A DNA stretch of 5,979 bases from an uncultured Oscillospiraceae bacterium (GTDB taxonomy: Bacteria > Bacillota > Clostridia > Oscillospirales > Oscillospiraceae), in contig CAKTXO010000099.1 in assembly GCA_934630985.1 (NCBI GenBank), forward strand, positions 1 through 5,979. Direction: 5' to 3'. Below the pieces are notes generated by a model. The model worked only from the letters and a program-made list of their open reading frames with translations, did no database searches and had not been told where the DNA came from. The position numbers and the translations under genes were made by a program. Below are positions 1 through 5,953 of this stretch, piece after piece (the stretch's first letter is position 1; every line of letters begins with the position of its first letter).

Positions 1-29
1 AAATGGCGGATGCCCACTTTTTCACAATA
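1..29. other. Short flank downstream of trkH
   Basis: These 29 bases follow the trkH stop codon in the direction of transcription. No complete hairpin, ORF start or U-tract is visible, so any terminator or further operon gene lies outside the window. Confidence 0.5.
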
Positions 30-1484
30 TCAGGTTCTTTTCCAGGTGCTATGGGAGAAGAGCACCAGAATGGGGAATATTTCCAGACGGCCTGCCAGCA
101 TGTCCAGAATCAGCACCAGCTTGGACAGAGCACTGTAGCCGCCAAAATTGCAGGTGGGACCCACTGCCTCCAGACCCGGCCCGATGTTATTGAAACAGGC
201 CAGCACCGCACTGAAATTGGTTCCGATGGAGTAACCGTCCAGAGAAATCACCAAAAAACTCAGAAACAGGATAATCACATAGGCGGACAGGTAGGCGTTG
301 GCATTGTCCAGCACCTTCTCCTCCACCACCTGGTCGTTGATCCGGATGGCCTGCACCCGGCGATGGTGAAGCACCTGGTGGATGTTCCGTTTCAGGCCCT
401 TGAACAGGAGCAGTGCCCGGGCGCATTTCAGGCCGCCGCCGGTAGAACCGGCACAGGCGCCGATGACCATAAGCAGCAGCAGAATGCTCTGGGAAAAGGC
501 CGGCCACCGGCCGAAATCCGTAGTGGCGAAGCCGGTGGTGGTCATAATGGAGGACACCTGGAAGGCCGCGTGGCGGAAGGTCTCCCCCAGGGTGGGATAA
601 AAGCCCCGGAGATTCCAGACAATCAGGAGCGTAGCTCCCACCAGAATGCCCAGATACATCCGCAGCTCCTCATCCTTGAATACACTGCGGAAATTGCCGA
701 TGAGCAGCAGATAATAGCAGCTGAAATTGATGCCGAACAGCGCCATGAACACGGTGGTCACGTTCTGTAGGTAGGGCGAGTAGCCGGCAATCGAGTCGTT
801 TTTGATACCGAAGCCGCCGGTGCCGGCTGTGCCGAAGGCGGTGCACACCGCCTCAAACAGCGGCATTTTCCCAAACAGCAGAAAAATCACGTTCAGGATC
901 GTCAGGCAGATGTAGAGCACATAGAGAATGGCCGCGGTCTTGCGCATTTTGGGCACCAGCTTGCCCACATTGGGGCCGGGGCTTTCCGCCCGCAGCAGGT
1001 GCATGGTAAAGCCCTGTCCCTTTCCCCCGCCCTGGGTAAAGGCCAGCAGAAACACCAGCACACCCATGCCGCCCAGCCAGTGGGAGAAGCTGCGCCAATA
1101 GAGAATGCCCTTAGAAAGTTTCTCCACCTCCGGCACTATAGAGGCGCCGGTGGTGGTAAAGCCGGAGACGATCTCAAAAAGGGCATCCAGATAGGACGGG
1201 ATTTCCCGGGAAAAATAGAAGGGCAGACAGCTGAGAAGGCTCAGCACAATCCAGCTGGCACCGGCGCAGACCAGACCCTCCTTGGCATAGAAGGCACTGG
1301 CCGCTCCCCGGCAGGTGAGCATCAAGAGCCCAATGACCAGGGCGAAGGCCCCCAGGGTCAGAAGAAAGGCGTACACCGCCGCCGTCTCCCCGCAATACAC
1401 GCTGATGGCCAGTGCCGGCAGCATGAACACACCGGCGATTATCAGAATCTGGGCGATAAACCGCCCCATCATTTTATAATTCAT
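30..1484 (-). CDS. trkH: Trk-type potassium uptake protein TrkH, membrane subunit
   Basis: This is the potassium-translocating integral membrane subunit of a Trk/Ktr system. The 484 residues are highly hydrophobic and show the four-fold M1-P-M2 plan of the family. Pore-loop segments are visible at about 107-115 (SGFTTTGAS), 215-227 (TAFGTAGTGGFGI), 311-319 (SSIMTTTGF) and 432-437 (NNIGPG), each bringing glycine to the selectivity filter. Other family marks are HWLGGMGV near 135, AGSTGGGLK near 345-353 and a C-terminal AGRLEIFPIL near 464. Length is normal for TrkH. The ATG start is preceded by AAGGAG (1489-1494) with a short 4-nt spacer. It lies 18 bp downstream of trkA on the same strand with no promoter between, so the two are surely cotranscribed. 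The ion (potassium rather than sodium) and the gating by TrkA are family knowledge. The gene ends in TGA and is intact. Confidence 0.95.
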   Translation of the reverse strand: MNYKMMGRFIAQILIIAGVFMLPALAISVYCGETAAVYAFLLTLGAFALVIGLLMLTCRGAASAFYAKEGLVCAGASWIVLSLLSCLPFYFSREIPSYLDALFEIVSGFTTTGASIVPEVEKLSKGILYWRSFSHWLGGMGVLVFLLAFTQGGGKGQGFTMHLLRAESPGPNVGKLVPKMRKTAAILYVLYICLTILNVIFLLFGKMPLFEAVCTAFGTAGTGGFGIKNDSIAGYSPYLQNVTTVFMALFGINFSCYYLLLIGNFRSVFKDEELRMYLGILVGATLLIVWNLRGFYPTLGETFRHAAFQVSSIMTTTGFATTDFGRWPAFSQSILLLLMVIGACAGSTGGGLKCARALLLFKGLKRNIHQVLHHRRVQAIRINDQVVEEKVLDNANAYLSAYVIILFLSFLVISLDGYSIGTNFSAVLACFNNIGPGLEAVGPTCNFGGYSALSKLVLILDMLAGRLEIFPILVLFSHSTWKRT

Positions 1485-1502
1485 GGTGCTCCTTATCGAA
1501 AC

Positions 1503-2861
1503 TCAGGCAAAGATGTCGTTGAGCTGGCGCAGAGTGCCCTGGCCGCTGGTCACCACCACAATGGTATCCCCCACGTCAAAGGAAGCGTCGCCGCCGGGGA
1601 TTTCGGTTTTGGAGCCGTGGGTGATGCTCACCACCAGCACATTGTCCTTCAGACGGATATCCTTCAGAGGGGTGTTGCAGTGGAGGGTGGTGTCATCCAC
1701 CAGAAATTCCACCGCCTCCACCTGACCGTGGGCAATCCGGTGGACGGACACCGCCGCGCCGGTCTGATTCTGCATAGCCCGGACATACCGGACGATGTTG
1801 TTGCAGCACAGCTCCTTGGGGCAGACCACGCTGCCCAGAGCCAGCGCGTCGATAATGGTATGGTTTTCCATCCGACCCAGCTTGGTGATCACCTGGGAAA
1901 CCCCCTGGCTCTGGCCGTACAGGGACATAATCATGTTCAGCTCGTCAATGCCCGTCAGGCTGACAAGGGCATCGGTTTTGGTCAGACCCTCGCTGTCAAG
2001 AACCGCGTGATCCGTGCCGTCGCCCAGAATCACTGTGACTTCCGGCAGCAGCGCGGACAGCTCCCGGCACCGGTTCTCGTCCTTTTCCATGAGCTTGACG
2101 GAAATGCCGTGGCGATTGAGCATATCCGCCAGGTAGTAGCTGACCCGGCCGCCACCGCAGAGCATGACATTGCGCACCCGCCGGGTAATGATCCCCAGGC
2201 TGCGCAGCATATTGGTCAGGTTGTGGGGCGAGGCGGTGACGAAGATCCGATCCCCCTCCCGGAGGATGAAATTACCCTTCGGGGCGATGGCGGTGCCGCT
2301 GCGCAATACCGCGCAGACCAGCACCCGGCAGTTGACAATGCTGTTCATGTCGCTCAGAGCCACGTTGCACAGCTTGCTGGTCTTATCAATGCGCAACTCC
2401 ACGATCTCCATCCGTCCCTTGGCGAAGGTATCCCGCTTCAAAAAGCCCGGATACTGCAAAAGATACGCGATTTCCTGGGCGGCCTGCTTCTCCGGGTTGA
2501 TGGTCATGGACAGACCGAACACGTCCTTCATGGTGTAGATCTGCTCGGAATACTCCGGATCCCGGATTCTGGCGATGGTGTGCAGGTTGGGATTCAGATA
2601 GTGGGCGGTGGTGCAGCACAGCAGGTTGATCTCATCCGCATCCGTGGCAGCAATCAAAAGATTTGCCTCCTTCACGCCTGCCTGAAGCAGGATGTGCATG
2701 GACACACAGTTGCCGGAAATCGCCATCACATCGTACTGCTCCAGGGATTCCTCCAGAACATGGGTGTTCTTGTCGATCAGGGTCACATCGTGGCCTTCGG
2801 TAGACAGCAGCCGTGTCAGCGTGGAGCCGACCTTTCCGTTTCCCGCAATGATAATGTTCAT
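1503..2861 (-). CDS. trkA: Trk potassium uptake regulatory subunit TrkA (two RCK domains)
   Basis: TrkA is the cytosolic, membrane-associated ring protein that binds NAD(H) or adenine nucleotides and gates TrkH. The 452 residues form two tandem RCK units. The first Rossmann domain starts at residue 1 with GNGKVG at 7-12 and the acidic D30 at the end of the second strand, followed by a TrkA_C-like domain around 140-215. The second Rossmann domain starts near 231 with GGGRVS at 236-241 and E259 at the acidic position, followed by a second TrkA_C-like domain around 365-440. The second glycine motif ends in Ser rather than Gly, so its nucleotide binding may differ. The start is the ATG at 2861, because GGAGGGG (2865-2871) sits just upstream. 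A TTG four codons further upstream overlaps that site and is an unlikely start. It is the first gene of the trkA-trkH operon. TrkA_C domains in Firmicutes can bind cyclic di-AMP; whether these do is unknown. Confidence 0.95.
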   Translation of the reverse strand: MNIIIAGNGKVGSTLTRLLSTEGHDVTLIDKNTHVLEESLEQYDVMAISGNCVSMHILLQAGVKEANLLIAATDADEINLLCCTTAHYLNPNLHTIARIRDPEYSEQIYTMKDVFGLSMTINPEKQAAQEIAYLLQYPGFLKRDTFAKGRMEIVELRIDKTSKLCNVALSDMNSIVNCRVLVCAVLRSGTAIAPKGNFILREGDRIFVTASPHNLTNMLRSLGIITRRVRNVMLCGGGRVSYYLADMLNRHGISVKLMEKDENRCRELSALLPEVTVILGDGTDHAVLDSEGLTKTDALVSLTGIDELNMIMSLYGQSQGVSQVITKLGRMENHTIIDALALGSVVCPKELCCNNIVRYVRAMQNQTGAAVSVHRIAHGQVEAVEFLVDDTTLHCNTPLKDIRLKDNVLVVSITHGSKTEIPGGDASFDVGDTIVVVTSGQGTLRQLNDIFA

Positions 2862-2864
2862 AAG

Positions 2865-2871
2865 CCCCTCC
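2865..2871 (-). promoter_or_regulatory. trkA ribosome binding site
   Basis: GGAGGGG on the minus strand lies 3 nt before ATG 2861 (5 nt if the core GGAGG is counted). It decides the start: the in-frame TTG at 2873 overlaps this site and so cannot use it. The upstream CTCC (2877-2880) could pair with GGAG across a 5-nt loop, giving a weak hairpin that partly covers the site. Confidence 0.8.
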
Positions 2872-2926
2872 AAATCGGAGAAAATTTACAAATTTTGTTC
2901 ATTATACCATCCATTTCGGAGAAAAT
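2869..2926. repeat. Pair of 17-bp direct repeats flanking the trkA -10 region
   Basis: Read on the plus strand, TCCAAATCGGAGAAAAT (2869-2885) and TCCATTTCGGAGAAAAT (2910-2926) match at 15 of 17 positions and are offset by 41 bp, close to four helical turns. On the minus strand each contains TCC-N5-GGA. One copy covers part of the -35 and the spacer; the other lies in the leader and overlaps the ribosome binding site. A paired operator is the natural inference; no known regulator motif was recognised. Confidence 0.55.
2881..2896. promoter_or_regulatory. 16-bp AT-rich palindrome at the trkA transcription start
   Basis: AAAATTT-AC-AAATTTT is a perfect 7-bp inverted repeat with a 2-bp centre. 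It begins 4 bp downstream of the -10 hexamer, so it covers the expected start site near 2894. Its position suits an operator, but AT-rich palindromes also arise by chance, so the regulatory role is inference. Confidence 0.4.
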
Positions 2927-2929
2927 CAA
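2901..2929 (-). promoter_or_regulatory. trkAH promoter (sigma-A type)
   Basis: On the minus strand TTGATT (2924-2929) and a perfect TATAAT (2901-2906) are separated by 17 bp. Transcription should start near 2894, leaving a leader of only about 33 nt before trkA. That is too short for a cyclic di-AMP riboswitch of the kind found before some Firmicute potassium-transport genes, so control, if any, should act on DNA at the repeats and palindrome here. Confidence 0.8.
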
Positions 2930-2952
2930 TAGGACTTTTCCCCTGAAACAGA

Positions 2953-2983
2953 CTGCCGCCCGGATGCGGCAGGCATCCGGGCG
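2953..2983 (-). terminator. GC-rich hairpin after prs, weak intrinsic terminator
   Basis: Downstream of the prs stop, an 11-bp perfect stem can form between 2957-2967 (CGCCCGGATGC) and 2973-2983 (GCATCCGGGCG) with a 5-nt loop. An alternative 7-bp stem pairs 2953-2959 (CTGCCGC) with 2966-2972 (GCGGCAG). The two share bases and cannot coexist. On the minus strand the sequence after the short stem is TCTGTTTC, only a modest U-tract, and after the long stem it is weaker still. It probably ends prs transcripts incompletely. A repeat-type element is another possibility, but no second copy was seen in the window. Confidence 0.5.
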
Positions 2984-2998
2984 ACTGTTCATTTACCG

Positions 2999-4147
2999 TC
3001 AGGCCCGCTTGTTCAGCAGAGCCTCAATTTTCTTGATGGGATCGCAGATGGAGGAAACGCTCATCTCATGGTTGATGGCGGCGACGAAATAGGCAGTGTA
3101 CTTGGAGCAGTCCACATCAAAGTACCACTCTCTTTCCAGTAGCTCCGGCTTCCGGTAAGTCAGATTGGTGCCCAGCACCGCCGTCAGAGTTCCGGCCTTC
3201 ACGGCCTCGTCAAACTTCTCCACGCCGCTGGTGAACAGAGGGAAGGTGGCGTTGGCGATGATGTGCTTGGCACCCCGCTTCTTCAGCTCTCCCGCTACCT
3301 CCAGCATACTCTCGCCGGAGGCGATGATGTCGTCGGCAATGAAGACGGTCTTCCCTTCCACGCTCTCGCCCAGATACTCGTGGGCAACGATGGGATTCCG
3401 GCCGTTGACCACCCGGGTGTAGTCCCGACGCTTGTAGAACATGCCCAGGTTGCAGCCCAGAACGCTGGAGAAGTACATATTTCGATTGATAGCACCCTCG
3501 TCGGGGCTGACCACCATGAAGCAGTCCTTGTCGAAGCTCAGCTCCGGCATTTTCCGAAGCAGGGTCTTGAGCACCTGGTAGGTGGGCATCACGTTGTCGA
3601 AGCTCATCAGGGGCACCGCGTTCATAAGCCGGGGATCGTGGGCATCAAAGGTGATGATGTTCTGCACGCCCATGCTCTGCAGCTCCTGCAGGGCCACGGC
3701 GCAGTCCAGGCTCTCCCGAGCCACCCGCCGGTGCTGGCGGCCGCCGTAAAGGCTGGGCATGATGACCGTCATCCGGTGGGCCCGACCGGCCACTGCCTGA
3801 ATCAGACGCTTCAGATTTGCGAAATGATCGTCGGGAGACATGTGATTCTCCACGCCAAACAGGTTATAGGTAACGCTGTAATTGCCCGGATCCACAACGA
3901 TGAAAATATCGTCGCCCCGGACGGACTCCTTCACCAGGCCCTTCGCGTCGCCGCTCTGGAAACGGGGACAGGCACTTTCAATGATAAACGTGTCCTTCTC
4001 AATGCCGACCTCCTTGGCCCATCTGCGAAGATGAACATCAATGAGGTTCGTCAGCTCCTCCGCACCCGGGCAGGCGATGAGCCCAAGGTGTGCCACCTGG
4101 GTATCGGGGTTAAAAAAGTCGGACGGCGTAATCATGTTATTTGACAT
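2999..4147 (-). CDS. prs: Ribose-phosphate pyrophosphokinase (PRPP synthetase), long clostridial form
   Basis: This cytosolic enzyme transfers pyrophosphate from ATP to ribose 5-phosphate, giving PRPP for purine, pyrimidine, NAD, histidine and tryptophan synthesis. Recognisable elements, in order, are RFQSGD near 62-67 and ESVRGDDIFIV near 74-84 (N-terminal fold), PSLYGGRQHRR at 131-141 (equivalent of the ATP-binding PYYGYARQDRK region), FDAHD at 167-171 with a likely metal-binding His170, VSPDEGAINR at 213-222, KRR at 239-241, and the PRPP/ribose-phosphate loop IADDIIASGES at 270-280. The canonical loop is DDMIDTAGT, so this is a divergent form. At 382 residues it exceeds the usual 310-320 and fits a longer type seen in Clostridia. 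The ATG at 4147 follows GGAGGAG (4158-4164) with a 10-nt spacer; a second in-frame Met at residue 5 is less well placed. It has its own promoter and is divergent from the SAM hydrolase gene. It is intact, ending in TGA. Confidence 0.93.
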   Translation of the reverse strand: MSNNMITPSDFFNPDTQVAHLGLIACPGAEELTNLIDVHLRRWAKEVGIEKDTFIIESACPRFQSGDAKGLVKESVRGDDIFIVVDPGNYSVTYNLFGVENHMSPDDHFANLKRLIQAVAGRAHRMTVIMPSLYGGRQHRRVARESLDCAVALQELQSMGVQNIITFDAHDPRLMNAVPLMSFDNVMPTYQVLKTLLRKMPELSFDKDCFMVVSPDEGAINRNMYFSSVLGCNLGMFYKRRDYTRVVNGRNPIVAHEYLGESVEGKTVFIADDIIASGESMLEVAGELKKRGAKHIIANATFPLFTSGVEKFDEAVKAGTLTAVLGTNLTYRKPELLEREWYFDVDCSKYTAYFVAAINHEMSVSSICDPIKKIEALLNKRA

Positions 4148-4204
4148 GGTGTTATCTCTCCTCCATCATTCTGCGCCAATTCACAATATCAAGTTATATT
4201 GCCG

Positions 4205-4219
4205 TGTGGTCAAACCACA
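4205..4219. promoter_or_regulatory. 15-bp palindrome at the prs transcription start
   Basis: TGTGGT-CAA-ACCACA is a perfect 6-bp inverted repeat with a 3-bp centre. It starts 5 bp downstream of the prs -10 hexamer and covers the expected start site near 4218. It could be an operator for prs, or a hairpin at the extreme 5' end of the mRNA that slows decay. It does not match the PurR, CcpA or Rex sites I know. Confidence 0.5.
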
Positions 4220-4224
4220 GTCAC

Positions 4225-4233
4225 ATTATAGCA
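4225..4233 (-). promoter_or_regulatory. prs promoter, extended -10
   Basis: On the minus strand the sequence TGCTATAAT gives a perfect -10 hexamer (4225-4230) with the upstream TG of extended -10 promoters. No good -35 hexamer is present at 16-18 bp, which suits an extended -10 promoter. Transcription would start near 4218, giving a leader of about 70 nt. Confidence 0.65.
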
Positions 4234-4389
4234 TAGTCTTTCCGGAACCGCTACAGGTATTTTACAAAATTCGACGATTCTTGCGCTTTGCCCATTGGAG
4301 CAACGTTTTTCCCCTGCATACTGGTAATTTTGCCAGAAGCGACGCATCCCATTCCCGAAAGCAGCCCGCTTCCTCCCTGCCGCGTTTCC

Positions 4390-4417
4390 AAAAAAATCCC
4401 ACAGAATCGGAAAAAAA
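4390..4417 (+). promoter_or_regulatory. Two phased A7 tracts, UP-element-like
   Basis: Runs of seven A occur at 4390-4396 and 4411-4417. Their centres are 21 bp apart, two helical turns. The nearer one falls at about -52 to -46 from the expected start site of the SAM hydrolase promoter, where the RNA polymerase alpha subunit binds AT-rich UP elements. The pair should also bend DNA. The effect on expression is inference. Confidence 0.5.
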
Positions 4418-4428
4418 CAGCTTTCTCA

Positions 4429-4456
4429 TTGACTTTCCCGCAATACCGGATATAAT
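4429..4456 (+). promoter_or_regulatory. Promoter of the SAM hydrolase / S-component pair
   Basis: TTGACT (4429-4434) and a perfect TATAAT (4451-4456) are separated by 16 bp. The start site should be near 4463, leaving a leader of about 27 nt, too short for a SAM, riboflavin or other known riboswitch. A single promoter appears to serve both downstream genes. Confidence 0.8.
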
Positions 4457-4489
4457 AGAATCGTATATGAATCCGGGAGGATTTGACAT

Positions 4490-5335
4490 ATGAACCATCT
4501 GGTATTTCAAAGTGATTTCGGCCTGGTGGACGGTGCCGTCAGTGCCATGTACGGCGTTGCCTATACGGTGGAGCCCCGGCTGAACATTCACGACCTGACC
4601 CATGACATCACCCCCTACAACATCTGGGAGGCCAGTTACCGTCTGATCCAGACCATCCGCTACTGGCCCCAGGGCACGATTTTCGTCTCCGTGGTGGATC
4701 CGGGCGTTGGATCCGACCGAAAAAGTGTCGTGGTCAAAACTGCCAGCGGTCACTATGTGGTCACGCCGGACAACGGAACCCTGACCCACATTATCCGCTT
4801 TGACGGCATTGAAGCTGTCCGGGAGATCGACGAGCATGTCAACCGTCTGCCCCGCTCCGGCGAGAGCTACACCTTCCACGGCCGGGATGTTTTCGCCTAC
4901 ACCGGCGCCCGGCTTGCCGCCGGCATCATTGATTTTGAAGGGGTCGGGCCGGAGATGAAGCCGGAGGATCTGGTGCGGCTTCCCATCATCGAGCCCCGGC
5001 TGGAGGGCAGCGCTGTCTGCGGCACCATCGATGTGCTGGACGTGCGTTTCGGAAGCCTGTGGACAAACATTCCCCGGACGCTCTTCTTACAGACCTGCGT
5101 TCAATACGGAGATCGGGTGAGCATTACCATCGAAAACGATACTCGCTGCGTCTACCGGAACATTATTCTCTTCGCCAAAAGTTTCGCCGATGTGTACATG
5201 GGCGAGGCTCTGGCTTATGTGAACAGCCTGGACTGTATGGCGGTCGCCATCAACCAGGGCAGCTTCGCCCGGGCCTACAATATCGGAACCGGCAATTCCT
5301 GGCGAATCCGCATTGCCCCCTTCCAGGGGTTCTAA
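4490..5335 (+). CDS. SAM hydrolase (DUF62 / SAM hydroxide adenosyltransferase family)
   Basis: The 281-residue cytosolic protein matches the family that also contains the bacterial fluorinase and chlorinase. Most members use water (hydroxide) to split S-adenosylmethionine into adenosine and methionine. The N-terminal SDFG (8-11) carries the ribose-contacting Asp9. The hydrolase triad is present: D70 and R77 in VVDPGVGSDRKSV (68-80) and H130 in FHGRDVFA (129-136), with spacings like those of the characterised archaeal enzyme (Asp68, Arg75, His127). That argues for hydrolysis rather than halogenation. The C-terminal barrel has DVRFGSLWTNI (184-194) and NSLDCMAVAINQGSFA (245-260), matching the family's FGN..TNI and adenine-side elements. 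Length is typical. The ATG follows GGGAGG (4475-4480) with a 9-nt spacer. It is transcribed ahead of the S-component gene with a 55-bp gap that holds only a weak GGCA/TGCC hairpin (5348-5359) and no promoter. The physiological purpose of the family is unsettled. Confidence 0.9.
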   Translation: MNHLVFQSDFGLVDGAVSAMYGVAYTVEPRLNIHDLTHDITPYNIWEASYRLIQTIRYWPQGTIFVSVVDPGVGSDRKSVVVKTASGHYVVTPDNGTLTHIIRFDGIEAVREIDEHVNRLPRSGESYTFHGRDVFAYTGARLAAGIIDFEGVGPEMKPEDLVRLPIIEPRLEGSAVCGTIDVLDVRFGSLWTNIPRTLFLQTCVQYGDRVSITIENDTRCVYRNIILFAKSFADVYMGEALAYVNSLDCMAVAINQGSFARAYNIGTGNSWRIRIAPFQGF

Positions 5336-5377
5336 GCGCGCTGTTTTGGCATTTTTGCCTGAATAGAAATTCCTAAT

Positions 5378-5383
5378 GGAGGT
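5378..5383 (+). promoter_or_regulatory. Ribosome binding site of the S-component gene
   Basis: GGAGGT lies 7 nt before ATG 5391. It overlaps the upstream in-frame ATG at 5376, which therefore cannot be the start, so the protein begins MKKFSVK. Confidence 0.85.
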
Positions 5384-5390
5384 AGAAACC

Positions 5391-5939
5391 ATGAAGAAAT
5401 TCTCTGTAAAAACCATCGTTGCCATCGGCATCGGCGCAGCTCTGTTCTTCGTTTTGGGCCGCTTCGTTGCCATCCCCAGCCCCGTGGCAAATACCACCGT
5501 GTCCGTTCAGTACGGCCTGCTGGCCTTCCTTGCCATGGTCTACGGCCCCGTAGCCGGTGCTCTGGTAGGCCTGATCGGTCACGCCCTCATTGACTTCAGC
5601 GCAGGCTGGGGCGTATGGTGGAGCTGGGTCATCGCTTCCGGTGTCTTCGGTCTGCTGATGGGTCTGTCCGCTAAGCTTCTGAAGATGGACGAGGCCGAAA
5701 TGGGCAAGAAAGGGCTGATTAAGTTCAATGTGGCTCAGCTGGTATGTCATCTGATCTGCTGGCTGGCTGTGGCGCCCGTTCTGGACGTGTACTTAATGGG
5801 TGAGCCCTGGGATAAGCTGATTGCCCAGGGTCTGACCGCCGCCATCGCCAACGCCGTCACCACCGCAATCGTGGGTAGCCTTCTGTGCGTCGCTTACGCC
5901 GCTACCAAGACCAAGGCCGGCAGCCTGACCAAGGAATAA
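5391..5939 (+). CDS. ECF transporter S component, UPF0397 family (annotated riboflavin-type)
   Basis: This 182-residue membrane protein is the substrate-capturing subunit of an energy-coupling-factor vitamin importer. It has a short basic N terminus (MKKFSVK) and about five to six hydrophobic segments, near 8-26, 38-52, 54-69, 74-93, 112-130 and 145-170. Family signatures are AIGIGAALFFVLGRF (11-25), the NTTVSVQYG region (34-42) and YGPVAGALVGLIGHALIDF (51-69). The small-residue pattern in the first helix (A11, G15, plus G13, A17) resembles the surface S components use to dock on EcfT. UPF0397 proteins are commonly named riboflavin S components, but this name rests on family transfer and the substrate is not certain. 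No ATPase or T subunit is present in the window, and a terminator follows 14 bp after the stop. This fits a solitary (group II) S component sharing a central ECF module encoded elsewhere. Cotranscription with the SAM hydrolase suggests a nucleoside- or SAM-related role as an alternative. Confidence 0.85.
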   Translation: MKKFSVKTIVAIGIGAALFFVLGRFVAIPSPVANTTVSVQYGLLAFLAMVYGPVAGALVGLIGHALIDFSAGWGVWWSWVIASGVFGLLMGLSAKLLKMDEAEMGKKGLIKFNVAQLVCHLICWLAVAPVLDVYLMGEPWDKLIAQGLTAAIANAVTTAIVGSLLCVAYAATKTKAGSLTKE

Positions 5940-5953
5940 TCACAATTCGCGTC

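Larger units (their letters stand above)
4148..4489. other. Divergent intergenic region between prs and the SAM hydrolase gene
   Basis: This 342-bp gap holds the prs leader and promoter on its left side and the SAM hydrolase promoter on its right side. The middle (about 4234-4389) contains no ORF with a credible ribosome binding site. Its only structure is a weak CTGG/CCAG hairpin at 4321-4336, and no tRNA, riboswitch or clear small RNA was recognised. Open frames crossing it are extensions of antisense frames from the neighbouring genes. Confidence 0.6.

Noticed and set aside
999..3092. A 2.1-kb open frame on the plus strand opposite trkH and trkA
   Set aside because: Its product is rich in His, Gln and Gly with no domain pattern, it runs through two intergenic gaps, and both minus-strand genes are clearly real. 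It is an antisense shadow of GC-rich coding sequence.
3263..4144. A 293-codon open frame opposite prs
   Set aside because: It lies wholly antisense to prs, has no ribosome binding site of note and no recognisable domain.
21..4191. Shared 12-mer TTCACAATATCA near 21 and near 4180
   Set aside because: One exact 12-mer pair is expected by chance in a window of this size, and one copy is at a gene's 3' end.
4484..4489. TTGACA just before the SAM hydrolase ATG as a -35 box
   Set aside because: It would start transcription inside the coding region, no matching -10 was found, and a full promoter lies upstream.
4262..4879. A minus-strand open frame from inside the SAM hydrolase gene into the intergenic region
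   Set aside because: It is antisense to the SAM hydrolase and its intergenic extension has no family resemblance or start signal.
5348..5359. GGCA-TTTT-TGCC hairpin between the SAM hydrolase and S-component genes
   Set aside because: Only 4 bp of stem and no following U-tract; too weak to act as a terminator.
5373..5750. A minus-strand open frame opposite the S-component gene
   Set aside because: The product is polar and rich in Gln, Ala and Asp, as expected from the reverse complement of a membrane-protein gene, and has no start signal.
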